From: Paraspadella gotoi
Taxonomy: Eukaryota; Chaetognatha
NCBI GenBank assembly: GCA_051294375.1
Contig: CM119263.1
Coordinates: 29,034,079-29,098,078 of the forward strand
Direction: 5' to 3'
DNA length: 64,000 bases
The notes under the pieces are model-generated. The model was not told the DNA's origin. It made no database searches and saw only the letters and a list, made by a program, of their open reading frames with translations. The translations under genes were made by a program, and so were the position numbers. Positions 20,641-32,307 of the stretch are shown here, one piece after another. Positions within the stretch are counted from its first letter, which is position 1, and every line of letters begins with the position of its first letter.

Positions 20641-22282
20641 CTACCAATTGTCCAGAAAATCGAAGCCTGATTTGACAGGCGACGCCCCTTCGAGTTCCTT
20701 GAAGGTCGTATGGCCCAAATCCACGGCCGGCGCCGACTCGTCCGGCTCCAACGCCTCGTCGTCGAAAGGCGGCGGGAGACTGGGTCGGCTCGGACCGATG
20801 GCATCAGGGAATTTGGAGATGAGAGGGGGAGAGTCGGGAATGAATTCCGAGGAGCGTCTCGTCAACAGCGCGGGGGGTCTCGAAGGTTCGTCGGAAGGTC
20901 TCGAAGGTTCGGCAGAGGGTCTCAAAGGTTCGGCGGAAGGTCTAGAAGGTTCGGCGGAAGGTCTCGAAGGTTCGGCGGAAGGTCTCGAAGGTTCGGCGGA
21001 AGGTCTAGAAGGTTCGGCGGAGGGTTTCGTCGATTCGTTAGAGTTTCGACTGTATGTCTTCGAACTTCGTCGAGAGGATCGTTGAGTTGATTCTACGACG
21101 GAATGTAATAAATATTGTATGTATTATCCTCTTAAGTTTCTTATGAAAAAAAAACATTAAAAATATAATTCTCCCCCTTACAAACTTACCTCTCTTCGCT
21201 CGTGGCGGCGGAGGCGGGGACTCTACGGGTCGCCGCCCAGGGCTCTTGCGTGAGCCGTCCTCCAAGTCCGTTGAGGATTCCGTCTTGGAAGGTGCGAGGG
21301 AGAAGGTGATGCCGAATTTCGAAAGGATGTCCGTCCCTTCGGCGTCCCCGGATGTCGATTCCGGATGTTTCACTTCGCGTTCCTCGGAGCTTTCCTTTTC
21401 CGAGTGACTAGAGTTCTCCTAGTTTTCATTTGAAACAAGATTCGGTTTGTAAATAAAACGAGAGAATTCGTAAGTCTAAAAACAATCCATCTTAACATTC
21501 GTGTATAGATCTAACAGAAAAAAGTTTAAATTAAAACTAAAAACCTGCATGGCTTTGAGCACTGGGGAATCAAGCCAGTTCTCGACGAGCCTGGCCTTCC
21601 TGACCGGCGTCGCTTTTGGACCGATTGACGGAGAAGAGTTTCTTGCCCTGACGGGAGAGGCGCCGGCGCCGCCGCCCGAGTCAGTTCGTCTCCGCCGCGC
21701 TGTTTCCTGCGGCGCCAGGTCGTCGAGATCTAGCTCGAGTTGGGACGATGTCTCCCATGTAAATTGGCCGGAGTGTTCGTCCTGTCATTAATTAAACTGT
21801 GTGATGTGATTTGAGGCGATTCATAAAACGTTCCTCATAGAGTTGAATTTAAATCCGAGAGGGTCTCACCTCCCAAGTTTTGCCATCGTTTTCATCCACG
21901 ATAATTTTCTTCGCAACCCGAGGGATGAACTTAGGGAAAATTTGAATCGTCTCGTCATCATCTTCATCGGAACCATAATTATCCGCCTGGTCGTCGTTGC
22001 CTTCTCCACTTTGATTTGTATTTAAGCTTCCTGCACACGGGAGTAAACAAAGTTCGATTTAAGCTAAAGAGAGTAATATCGCGCGAATAATAATAAAGCA
22101 TTCCTTTTGAACCCACCGTTCTTCAGTTGCGACCCCGTATCTTCTCGTCGCCGTACAACGCCGCCCTCTTCCTCTTCAACTCGCCTCGTCACCAGTGACG
22201 ACGCCATGATCTTCGACGCGAGCGGATTGAGGCTGGCGAAGTAGTCGAAGACTTCGGCGCGATTCACCAGATTCGCTGACAT
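20641..22282 (-). CDS. Unrecognised protein with acidic blocks and heptapeptide repeats
   Basis: Five phase-consistent exons: 22282-22117, 22030-21870, 21781-21545, 21418-21190 and 21092-20641, giving 414 residues. The N-terminus, MSANLVNRAEVFDYFASLNP, looks like a short amphipathic helix. Then come acidic stretches (GSDEDDDETIQIFPKFIPR and TSSQLELDLDDL), a segment VENWLDSPVLKAMQ, and a Pro-rich basic patch (SPPPPPRAKR). A tandem array of Pro-Ser-Ala-Glu-Pro-Ser-Arg units follows. The protein ends ELEGASPVKSGFDFLDNW. No domain is recognisable; it reads as a largely disordered protein with short conserved-looking helices at both ends. The terminal aromatic motif might be a docking peptide. I give it no function. 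Confidence 0.7.
20880..21030 (-). repeat. 21-bp tandem repeat encoding PSAEPSR heptads
   Basis: About seven in-phase copies of a 21-bp unit (variants of GAAGGTTCGGCGGAAGGTCTC on the plus strand) in the last exon of the 20641-22282 gene. Confidence 0.9.
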
Positions 22283-23108
22283 TTTTGACTTGGTAGTTTT
22301 TTAAACTTCACTTCATCAACAGTTTCAAATCGACGGCTACAACGACAACAAACACCACCTCCCTAAAAAATGTCTGAAACGAAAAGTAGTAACAAGATAT
22401 CGACTTGGTTAGTTAGGACAAACCGTCGATAATTAACCAATTAGAACTGATATGACTAGATCATCCCGAGATCGACCGATCCCATTTAACTTAAATTAAT
22501 CTGCAGCTGATCTGCCCATCCATAACTAGAAAACAGTTCAACCGGGTTTAGACAATTAAGACCCGACTCAAACTACGCTGTAAAATACAGTACTTTTGAA
22601 AGGGAACGAAAAATTTCTGTATAAAAATCTTTTGGTCGCGTCTGTTACATTTAAATATATTATGCCATTTAATAATTGTTACTAGTTAGGATTAATATTT
22701 TTTTGATTCACTGTCATTAAACAATATGTATTGTTTTATATTATATAACCAAAATTTATTCAAAACAATAGCTTAACACAAAAAACCGATGAAATCTTAC
22801 TAGTTACTTTGAAATTCCAATAAAGGTGACAGGCGAGACTTAAGTGATAGATCTTAATGCGCGATTGACCAAATAATTCAACCCTCACACATTAGCACAC
22901 ATATTTCATATTAAACACAATTCGCACAATTCTGACGGAACGGAAAAAAAATGCGGAGGGAGAGAAAGAGATCTTTCCGTTTGACGAAGCGTGAAAAAGA
23001 AATCACAGAAACGCGGAAAGTGTGAAGATCGAGTCGTCGCCCGATGATGATTGATGATGATGATGATGTTGATGATGATCCAAAATGAGGCAGAGATCAA
23101 ATTAAGAA
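22283..23108. other. Spacer upstream of the 20.6-22.3 kb gene
   Basis: AT-rich; contains the end of the mannosidase transcript near 23100 and a GAT/ATC-rich microsatellite near 23040-23080. Nothing else recognised. Confidence 0.5.
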
Positions 23109-26100
23109 TCACTTGATCTTCATGAGCAACGAGAGTATCTCCATTGGCCGGATCGCATGTCCTTTCTCTTTGGAGTCTAATGGGTGAATCCCCGTGAGCG
23201 AAATGGGTCGAACGTCGTCGACGGAATGTTCCGAGAAGAGTCGTTCAAGATCGACACGTCCGTCGGACAAGGCACTGGAGGATGTGTGATTGAGCAGAAA
23301 TATATGAATAACTTTTCATCGCTCTCACTAAACATTCCACACTAAACTGAGTGGAGCACTTGAGACCAAAAATTTGATTTGAGTCAATTAACAATAATAA
23401 ATTTATGCGAAATAATAAGATTATTGTTTCGGGGACAGTAAAGCAAAATACAATATACTTATAATATATTTCTTATAAAATAAAAAAAATTCAAAATAAT
23501 TTTTTTTGAAATTTTTATTAAAAATTCAGATTTCTCATAAAAAGTTATACCAAAAATATAAAACATGTTATCACAAATTTCTTTGTCTTCAGTATTAAAA
23601 TTGAAAAAAAAAGGTTTAAATTCTCAACTTTTTAACTCTCTGAAGTAAAAACTATTATAAAAATTGCAAAATTACTTGTTTCACTATTATATAATAAACC
23701 ATTTTTATCGTTTTTCACTGCTTTAACATTAAAATATCATATAACATATATTATAAAAGTTTATTTTTTCTGATTAATCCGAAGCTGTTATTAAAACATT
23801 AAAAAAATCAATTTGAAATTTTACAAATTTATAAGGATATTATTACTAAAAAATACAATCTGCTCACTATTATGCTAAAATTTTTTTTAAAAAAGCATGA
23901 TTTTTTTTTATTACATATACGGAGGCAGCAAAAAAAATATTGTTAACCCGCTTAATCTTTTTATCACTCCACCCTACTAAACAGTCCCACCATCCCCTCA
24001 ACCTGCATGGAAGGCACTCGGCGCCGATTCGGTGCAGCAGAGCGACGACTTCGACGCCCGGCGCCGGATTAAAATCGGCATCGCCTACCGGCGCCTCCCG
24101 CGTCGTCCGAAGGTTCAGCAGGTGGACGTCGCAGGGAAGGCTGCCGGAGCGGAGAAAGGAGACGGACTTAAACTGCGGCGAGGTGACGTTGACGAGAGGA
24201 GAGGAGGGACGAGCCGTGGGAAGACCGGACGACTTCATAGGAAAGGCGTGGACGGGGTGGAGGGTCTCCAGAGAGACGAGATGAGCTGGGAGAGTGGGAA
24301 ATGTCTGGGCGGAGGCCGAGGAAGCGCTGCGTTTTTCCACGAAGAGTCGGAAGACGTTCGGGGTGAGCTTGTTGTCCAGAACGCCCTGACCGAGACCTGA
24401 GGAAGGTGAGGAAGACGTAAACTGTGAAGAATAAAATGTTATATATAATATAATTTTGTAATGCTTTCATCGAAAAACCTCTCTCATCGTCCTGCGCCAG
24501 TCTTCGATCCAGAACGATCTCGAGCGAGCCTTTGCGTAAAGCGGCCACTCCGAGCGATTGGCTGCTCATTACCGAGAGTCGAACCCGCGAGTCTTCGATA
24601 AAAGCCATCGTGGGCATCGGGTAGAAGTTTGCCTGGACAATTGAGAGAGATGGATTACGGAATGGGCAGTAGGCACGGAGCGCAGATCATTTATATTCGA
24701 ACCTGAAGAGGGAGTTTTTCGAAGTATCGTCGCCTGATGACCTGGAATCCGTTGAGGTCGGTGAAAAAGTCCAAATCTTCGTTCTGTACGTCGGTGTTGA
24801 GTCGCATCGCGATTTCAAAGTTTCGCTCGGGTCGAATGTCAACCAAGTTTTTAATCTGAAGCCGAGAGAAAAAAAAGAGACATTAATACTAAATACACCT
24901 AATAACTAGCGAGGAGACGAGTTCGGCTCGAGGGAATAATCAGATTTTCGTCGATTTCCGTTAAAAAATAGTTTCATCAAAAGTATATAGTCAAGACCAA
25001 TACAAAGTGTGGCAATATGGGCATATTTCGAAAGCGTAGGGTCTTGGGAAGACAACTGGGGGGAGCGCGAGCAATCTTTTGACCTTTTAATATTTAAAAG
25101 TGCAATTAAAGAGGACTGGTTTGTGCCTTTTTTTAATGTCTTTCTTTTCCCTACTGTCGTATCTCATAATTAAAACAAAAGGTAATTATTGCTACAGATA
25201 ATGATAAGACAACTGTCTTTGCTTCAATTTGATGTCATGACATCTATAACTTCTTGCAAGCTTGCTTGCTTATTTAAGCAATCAAATAAACTAGTTTTTA
25301 AGTCATATTTTATACCCTCGTGCCCTATGAGATAGAGGATTTCAATTTTATCTGCATTTAGATAGGTGTTTGAACTTTCCTTTTGGGGGGAGCGCGAAAA
25401 AAAATTTGAATAATTAATATTAATCAAAGAGTAAACCAAATCATGATTTTTCCCTCGATAAATCCGCTTAACATTCTTTGTTTATGCTCGTCGGCGCCGT
25501 ATTGAATTTGCTGGGCGTATTAGTTTCTTTGTTACGCGTGCTTGGCTCGGAAGCCTCGTGTCATGGCTGTGGCTCGCGATCTTTTGTTGAATGAATCGCT
25601 GAGGATGATCACTGGCGACAGCGATCGGGTCAGATCCCTCTGGGTTTCTATAGTAACGTCGGTTGCTACCTCATTCAGCTTGAAATTGGCCAAGAATTAT
25701 TATTATTATTATTATTTTGTATTGATTTATTTATTTATTCTTGCTCATTTTTGCATTTAAATCATTCTTCGCGTTTCATTATTACATCACCATCACGAAG
25801 AGGAGGACAGCACTGAAACATAGTAGGTAATATTTTTTGTCCTATTTATCTCAATTTCTTTTTAGTTATTACGTTAAGAGGAAAGGTCATTCAGCATAAC
25901 AATACGTAATCATTGATGTATTAGAGCTAAAACATCGAGAAATACATCGTAATCACCAGTAATCACCAAAAAAAGATTTTATTTATATGTCAACATTGTG
26001 TTTTAAAATATTTTTTTTGAAATCGGTAAATAACAAAATTGTTAAATTAAATGGGTAAGCACATTTTTAAAGATTTGTTTTTCAATCTGTTTGTTAAAAA

Positions 26101-29100
26101 ATTCTAGGTAAGAAGTTAAAACATGGTATGGGTTAGTTTAGAAGGGAGAATTAAACAATTAATCTCGTTACTATGTTGGTTTTCCAGTCATGAACAAAAT
26201 CTTCAGTTAAATAGATGGTAAAGAAATTCGAGCTACAATGAATCTACACTGAATTTGAAGAGTTGCAGCCTAAACGACTGCAATAATATGAATTAAAAAT
26301 TTGATTAGCAATCTTAAAAACATTTGTAAAAATGTAATAGAGAGACATTTTGATAAACGCGTTCCAGTTAGAAAGAATTCAGGGTTAAAGTTTAAAAACG
26401 TTTCATTTTCAAGGATACAAGTTGAAATTTAAAAATGTCTCTCTATTACATTTTTCTAATTCAGTAATAAAAAATTCATAAAAAATATCAGATGGATTGG
26501 CCTTTTCGTTTGACCTGCAACTCTTCAGATAGGTTTCTTTTATTTTATATTATAATTAAAACCGATATAAAATGGGGTAGAATGCATCAAATGTTTAAAG
26601 TGAATACATTTTCGGAATCGCCAGGAGCTCAGCTTTCTGAATTTGTACTCCATTTTGGCCTATTTTGAAGTTGAATTGAATGACCCTTTTTCTTAATAGA
26701 ATATAAGGTAAAATTTTACTTTCACCGACCAGGGTTTCAATGTCTATTGAAAAATCATTTAAAAATACTTATTTTTAAAAAAAAAAATTAAAAAAATTAA
26801 TACCTAATTACCCTAACCCTAAACCCTCTTAATCTTAACAGCCCTAACCCTAAACCACCCCTAAACCACCCTTAACCCTCCCTTAACCCTAAATTAATTA
26901 ATTAATTAATTAACGCCGACTAATTAATAAGTTAATTAATTAAAAAAATATTACCTAATTACCCTAACCCTAAACCCTCTTAAACCCTAACAGCCCTAAC
27001 CCTAAACCACCCTTAACCCTAAATTAATTAATTAATTAAGTGGTTTAGGGTGGTTTAGGGTTAGGGCTGTTAGGGTAAGAGGGTTTAGGGTTAGGGTAAT
27101 TAGGTAATACTTTTTTTAATTAATTAACTTATTAATTAGTCGGCGTTATTTAATTAATTTAATTAATTAATTTAGGGTTAAGGGTGGTTTAGGGTTAGGG
27201 CTGTTAGGATTAAGAGGGTTTAGGGTTAGGGCAATTAGGTATTAATTTTTTAATTAATTAACTTATTAATTAGTCGGCGTTAATTAAGAAGAAGAATGAG
27301 GAAGCCAAGAAAGTCAAAGACAAATAATTTTGCATAATTATTTTTTGTAGGCCAACCAAGCAGAGCTCACGGATGTTGGCGTGGGTAAACAATTTTGCTT
27401 CGTCATACCATATTCCTCCTTCAAACCGAGTGGCTCCGTCAAACCAAATGACTCAGGCGTGGCGCAAGTTGGAGGGGTTGAAGGCAGCCAAGAGTTCCAT
27501 TGCTTCCGTCATCATTAAAAGTATTTAAATCTATTAAATTATTAACCATAATAAGTTGCAATAATAATTATTAATATATTTTAGACACAATTTTGAAATT
27601 TAAATTTTTTTTTACCAAACGCACGAGAGAAGAAGATTATTGGATTTAATGGTCATTTAGATGATGGCTTTACACAATTTTAGTCCTCAAAATATTCCCT
27701 TTATAAAATCTAGATCGCGTGGTGGATCCAATCATAATGGTGGCGGCAGCGGCGAGTGTGGATTTCTGCTCAACAACAGCTGCTGCGAATCCCACCTTTA
27801 CAGCTTCGGCGGTGCATCTCTACGCAATGGCAGGGCTGGCGGTGGGTTTTTTCCCAACGGCGGTGGCATTGGCAACTTTATTTTTGAATAATATTCCATG
27901 ATTTATCTGTTAATAAATAACTAGATTTGTGATGATTTATTGACCAATTGTTGTTAAATAAATATTAATACAAATATAATTTTTTTTATGGAACATGTAT
28001 AATAATTGTAAGAATCAGGTTACAAGAGTATGTTATTGAAATGAAGGCGCCAGAAAAAAGTAAGTTTGAAACCTTCCGTAAAATCGCTCACGCGCATCTC
28101 TAGTTTAGTAAAGAAACCTGCATGGAGATAAATAATCAAAACATTTCTGACTCCGCCTTTGTTTTGACGGAGTAGTATGGTTGATCAAGGGAATGCCTTC
28201 ATATTTTGTTATTTTTGCGTCCAAGTTCGGCTGGCGGCGGCCAACATGCGTGTTTCCGCATGGAATGAAAGTTTGACGTCCGCGGAGTCACCAGCGGACG
28301 ACATCGAGATCGAGACCGGCCCAAATAATTAGAAGTTTACAATTGATTCAGTCACGAAGAATGGTGAAAAAGTGGAAATTATTATCTGTTATATTTTTTT
28401 TTAGTAATGTTTGAAATATCGTGGGAGTGAAAAGTTGCCTCTGAAACGTTCAACGCTTTTAACTCCATTGGGGGTTTTTACACGTTTTTATATTTTAATC
28501 TCGGAAAACAAACATTTTTATCTCCGTCTTCGTCGTAAAACGTACCAACGAGTTCCAAAATCTGAACGTCCTTCCAAATAAGTCTAAAGTCAGCCAATTA
28601 AATTCAAAATTAATACAGAGGCACAAACTTCAGATTTCTACAAAAAAGATTATAATAAAATAATTTTTAAGCAATAACAAGGATTAATAAATATTTTTAA
28701 AGATATAGTAATATTTATTTTTGTAAATGACATGACTTCTTTCCGATTAAACCAGCTTTGATTCCCCGCGAGCCATTTTTATTGACTCTATTGGGGCCGG
28801 AATCGAGCATTTGACTCGTACCGTGCTCGTAGTACAAATCTTTATGGAACCAAAATTGAAATCCTTAACATAGGGCGACGTGATTACGCGAGGAAGCGAT
28901 TTTGGGTGACGTTTTGGGCCACAACTTTTGAATGCCTGGACCGATTTTGCTGATTTTTTGCATGAAGCGCTCGAAATGAATTCCCTATCGTTTGGTTACC
29001 AATTTGTACGAAAATAAGTTTAAATAAAAATCTTGTGTTCTCGCTATAATAACATAAACAATAATAAAATCTAGAAAAACGAACCTCGAGACCGAAGCCG

Positions 29101-32100
29101 TCGAAGCCCGGTGAGTTCTTGACTACGATAGTGTGTGTGAGGCGCTCGAGAATCACGTGAACTTCGGTGAGGACGCGACCCTTGACCACGCGAATCAGCG
29201 GGGACGAGATTGGAATGGGCGTGGCCGGTCCATCGGGAAGGAAGAGGTAAGCCCCGCTTTTAGCCTGTAGGAATCACAATGTTAAACTGTCATATATGAT
29301 ATCGTAGTCAAACAACGAGGGTAATTATTAAGTGAAGACAATTATTGGGTAAATGACGGACAATAATAAAGGTGATGACAAAGGTAATAAAGAGACGATG
29401 ACAAAGGTTATGACAAAGGTAATGACAAATATTTAATTATTTCTTTCTTTTTCTCTATGTCGGTCATTGGTCAATCTCAGGTTGAAATAAGGTCTGTGAT
29501 TCGTCGGCTTTCTGATGATTCACATCACAAGGCCACCAGGTCCATCTATAGGTCCATCTATAGGTCTATTACGTTGATGATATTTATAAGTCGGACTAAT
29601 GAACGTTATTTTTTTTTCCTGTTTCATAAACTATTTCGTATGTTATATAATTACTATTAAGTTGATAAGCTCGCCTTTTTATTCATGGTTCCATATTTGA
29701 CGAATTCCAAGTTGACGTTGACCTTGGTGACGGCTACGGAGACGCCCTCTTCGTCTTTCGTCTCCGTCAACGTCACGGATTTGAGGAGACCCGTCGTTCC
29801 GAAGAATTCCGCGCTCATCAACCTAACGGGGGGAGAGAGAGAGAGAGAGCGAATAAGAGAAGAAAATAATTGAGCAACTCGACCATTCCCATGACCTTAC
29901 CCGTTCTCCACGGTGAAGGCTTCGACACTGGCCGGTCGCGACACCCTGAAGGGGCCGCGTTTGGCGACGCCGGCCGATCCGCCCGAGTTGTAGAGCGTCA
30001 CTTCGCAAAAAGACGTCATGGGTAACTCGGTGTTGACTTCGAAGCCTCGAAGGGTGTAGGCTGTGAGGCTGAGGGGAGGTTGAACGAGCGGTATGTTATA
30101 AGATATTCATGTCATGTTATATTATGTAGTAGGGCGTTTTAAAATAACAAAATATAAAAAATAGAATAAGGTACATAGCTATTTTAGTGTAAACAAGTCT
30201 GTAGAATTTGATGGTGATGACCATTTCTTTATATTATTTTATCTTTCTGGTCGAAAATGACGATTTTTAATGTATATAAAATTGTCATAAAAAAGAAAAA
30301 CAATTATAAGTTATGATAAATCAAATAATTATGGTAAGTTTATTTTTAAATTTTATATTTTATAAAAAGTTAGTTAACTATATTTATTAATAATTATGAA
30401 AAAAAATTAGGTTAAAATTAAAAAATAATAATTTCAAAATTTTATTCATGGATTTGTATTCCTTGCAAAAAGTTGATATAAAAAAATATAACATAATGAT
30501 GAAGGCTCGAACAAGAGTCGAAACATGTCTGTTTAAACTAAATAAAAAATCGTTGTAGTACAAACTCTAAACTTTGTTTTCGCTAAAACTAAAATTTTTA
30601 TTCCAAAATTATGTCATTATGTTGGTCAAAATTTAGAAAAAATATAATTTTAACCCAAAAATTAAAAAATTATATAATTAACATTTTTAACCAACTTAAT
30701 GAAAGAATTTGTTAAAATGGATTATACTTTCTTACATCAACTTTTTGTAAGGAATTCAAATTCGATTTTAAAATTTTAATTTTTTCCTTTTAGCTTATTT
30801 TTTATTATTATTTATTAATAAATATAGCTAACAAACAGTCAAACAGTTAATAAAATATAAAATTTGTAAATAAACTTACTGAAATAGTTATAAGGGTCTT
30901 TATTTTCGAATTATGTAAGCTAAATATAGCTTTTATAAAATTTTAATAATTTGAGTTTCTTATACTCTACAACGTTTGTTGCATTTGAATAGTACCTTAT
31001 GTGGTGCAAAAATCGCTATTTTCGACAAAGAAGATAAAACTATATAAAAAAATTATTATCAATATCGAATTCTACAGACTTGATTATACTAAAATAGCTA
31101 TGTACCTTATTCGATTTGTTATATTTTGTCATTTTTAAACGCCTTATTATGTAGTAGACACATTTTTTTCCGCAACAAATGGTCATAGAAACTTTCGGAA
31201 AACCACCATTCGATTCGAAATAAAATTCTCTTTCGTTTGGTATATAATTGAATTCATTTCTAAAAATATTTCGCTTGACCCAGGCGAGTTGAAAGCAACT
31301 AGATCACAACATGCAAATTGGAACTCTTTTTCAGTTACAATATTTATCATTTTTCGATATAATTTAGTTAATTATTAAATTTCTGTGACTGATAGATAGT
31401 TATTCTTTGTTTAATTTATTAAGAATATCTTTTTACAGACAGTCCATTAATCATGAACACTTGTTCTGCTACAGGGGTAGAGTTTCCTCTGTTTCCCGAA
31501 TTTGGTATTTGCAAGCGCTTAGCGAACTTTCGACCACCGCCGGCAAAACCAAAAGGGGCAGCAGTATTGGAACGGTTCTTTGACATTTTTTACACTCAGC
31601 CTAAAAACCTACGAGATAAAAACGAGACTGCTAATGTCGTAGCTCTAGAATTTATCTTTTTCAGACAAAAAACTAAGGAAAAAGGTTACAATGTCATATT
31701 TTTAGTAGAATACGAATAGAGTAAAATTAGATAAATAATTATGCACAAAATGCTTTGTAGTTTGCAGAATTTATTTAGATTTTAGAAATCAATTATCATT
31801 ATATTGCCAAAAGCACACTCATAATAAAATTAATATGAAGTCAGTTGATCTGTCTCTTTTCTTCTCAGTTCCTTATCGGCAAAGAAGCTCAACTTCCCAT
31901 GAAAAAAAGGCTTAGCACGATAAATCACGCCCGTTGATGGGTAGCTGCCTCTACATTCTCAAAATGCTGATCGTTGGTGATTTTTTCGTTTTGATTCACC
32001 AGCAGAAAATGGATGTCTTGGTGATGTCTTATTACATTTTGTACATTCATTTTTATTACTGGTTCTGCTGTCCATTCATGGCGGATGCTCCATTCCTTAC

Positions 32101-32273
32101 TCTCCCTTCATGAAGATCTAATGGCGAGATATTACGCGGGCCATATCTTCGCAGTTTAAACTGTTAAACTTTGCGCAGTTTCGGGGAAGATAACTATATC
32201 CACTATAACTATATCCACCCTACTAAGCTCATATAGTGCGCCCCAATTCTCGACGGGGACGAGAAATGGCCCA

Positions 32274-32307
<34 letters not shown>

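Noticed and set aside
26793-27290. True internal chromosome end or telomere fusion
   Set aside because: Motifs are irregular and mixed with TTAATTAA linkers, and a related unit occurs at 62.2 kb; a dispersed repeat is simpler.
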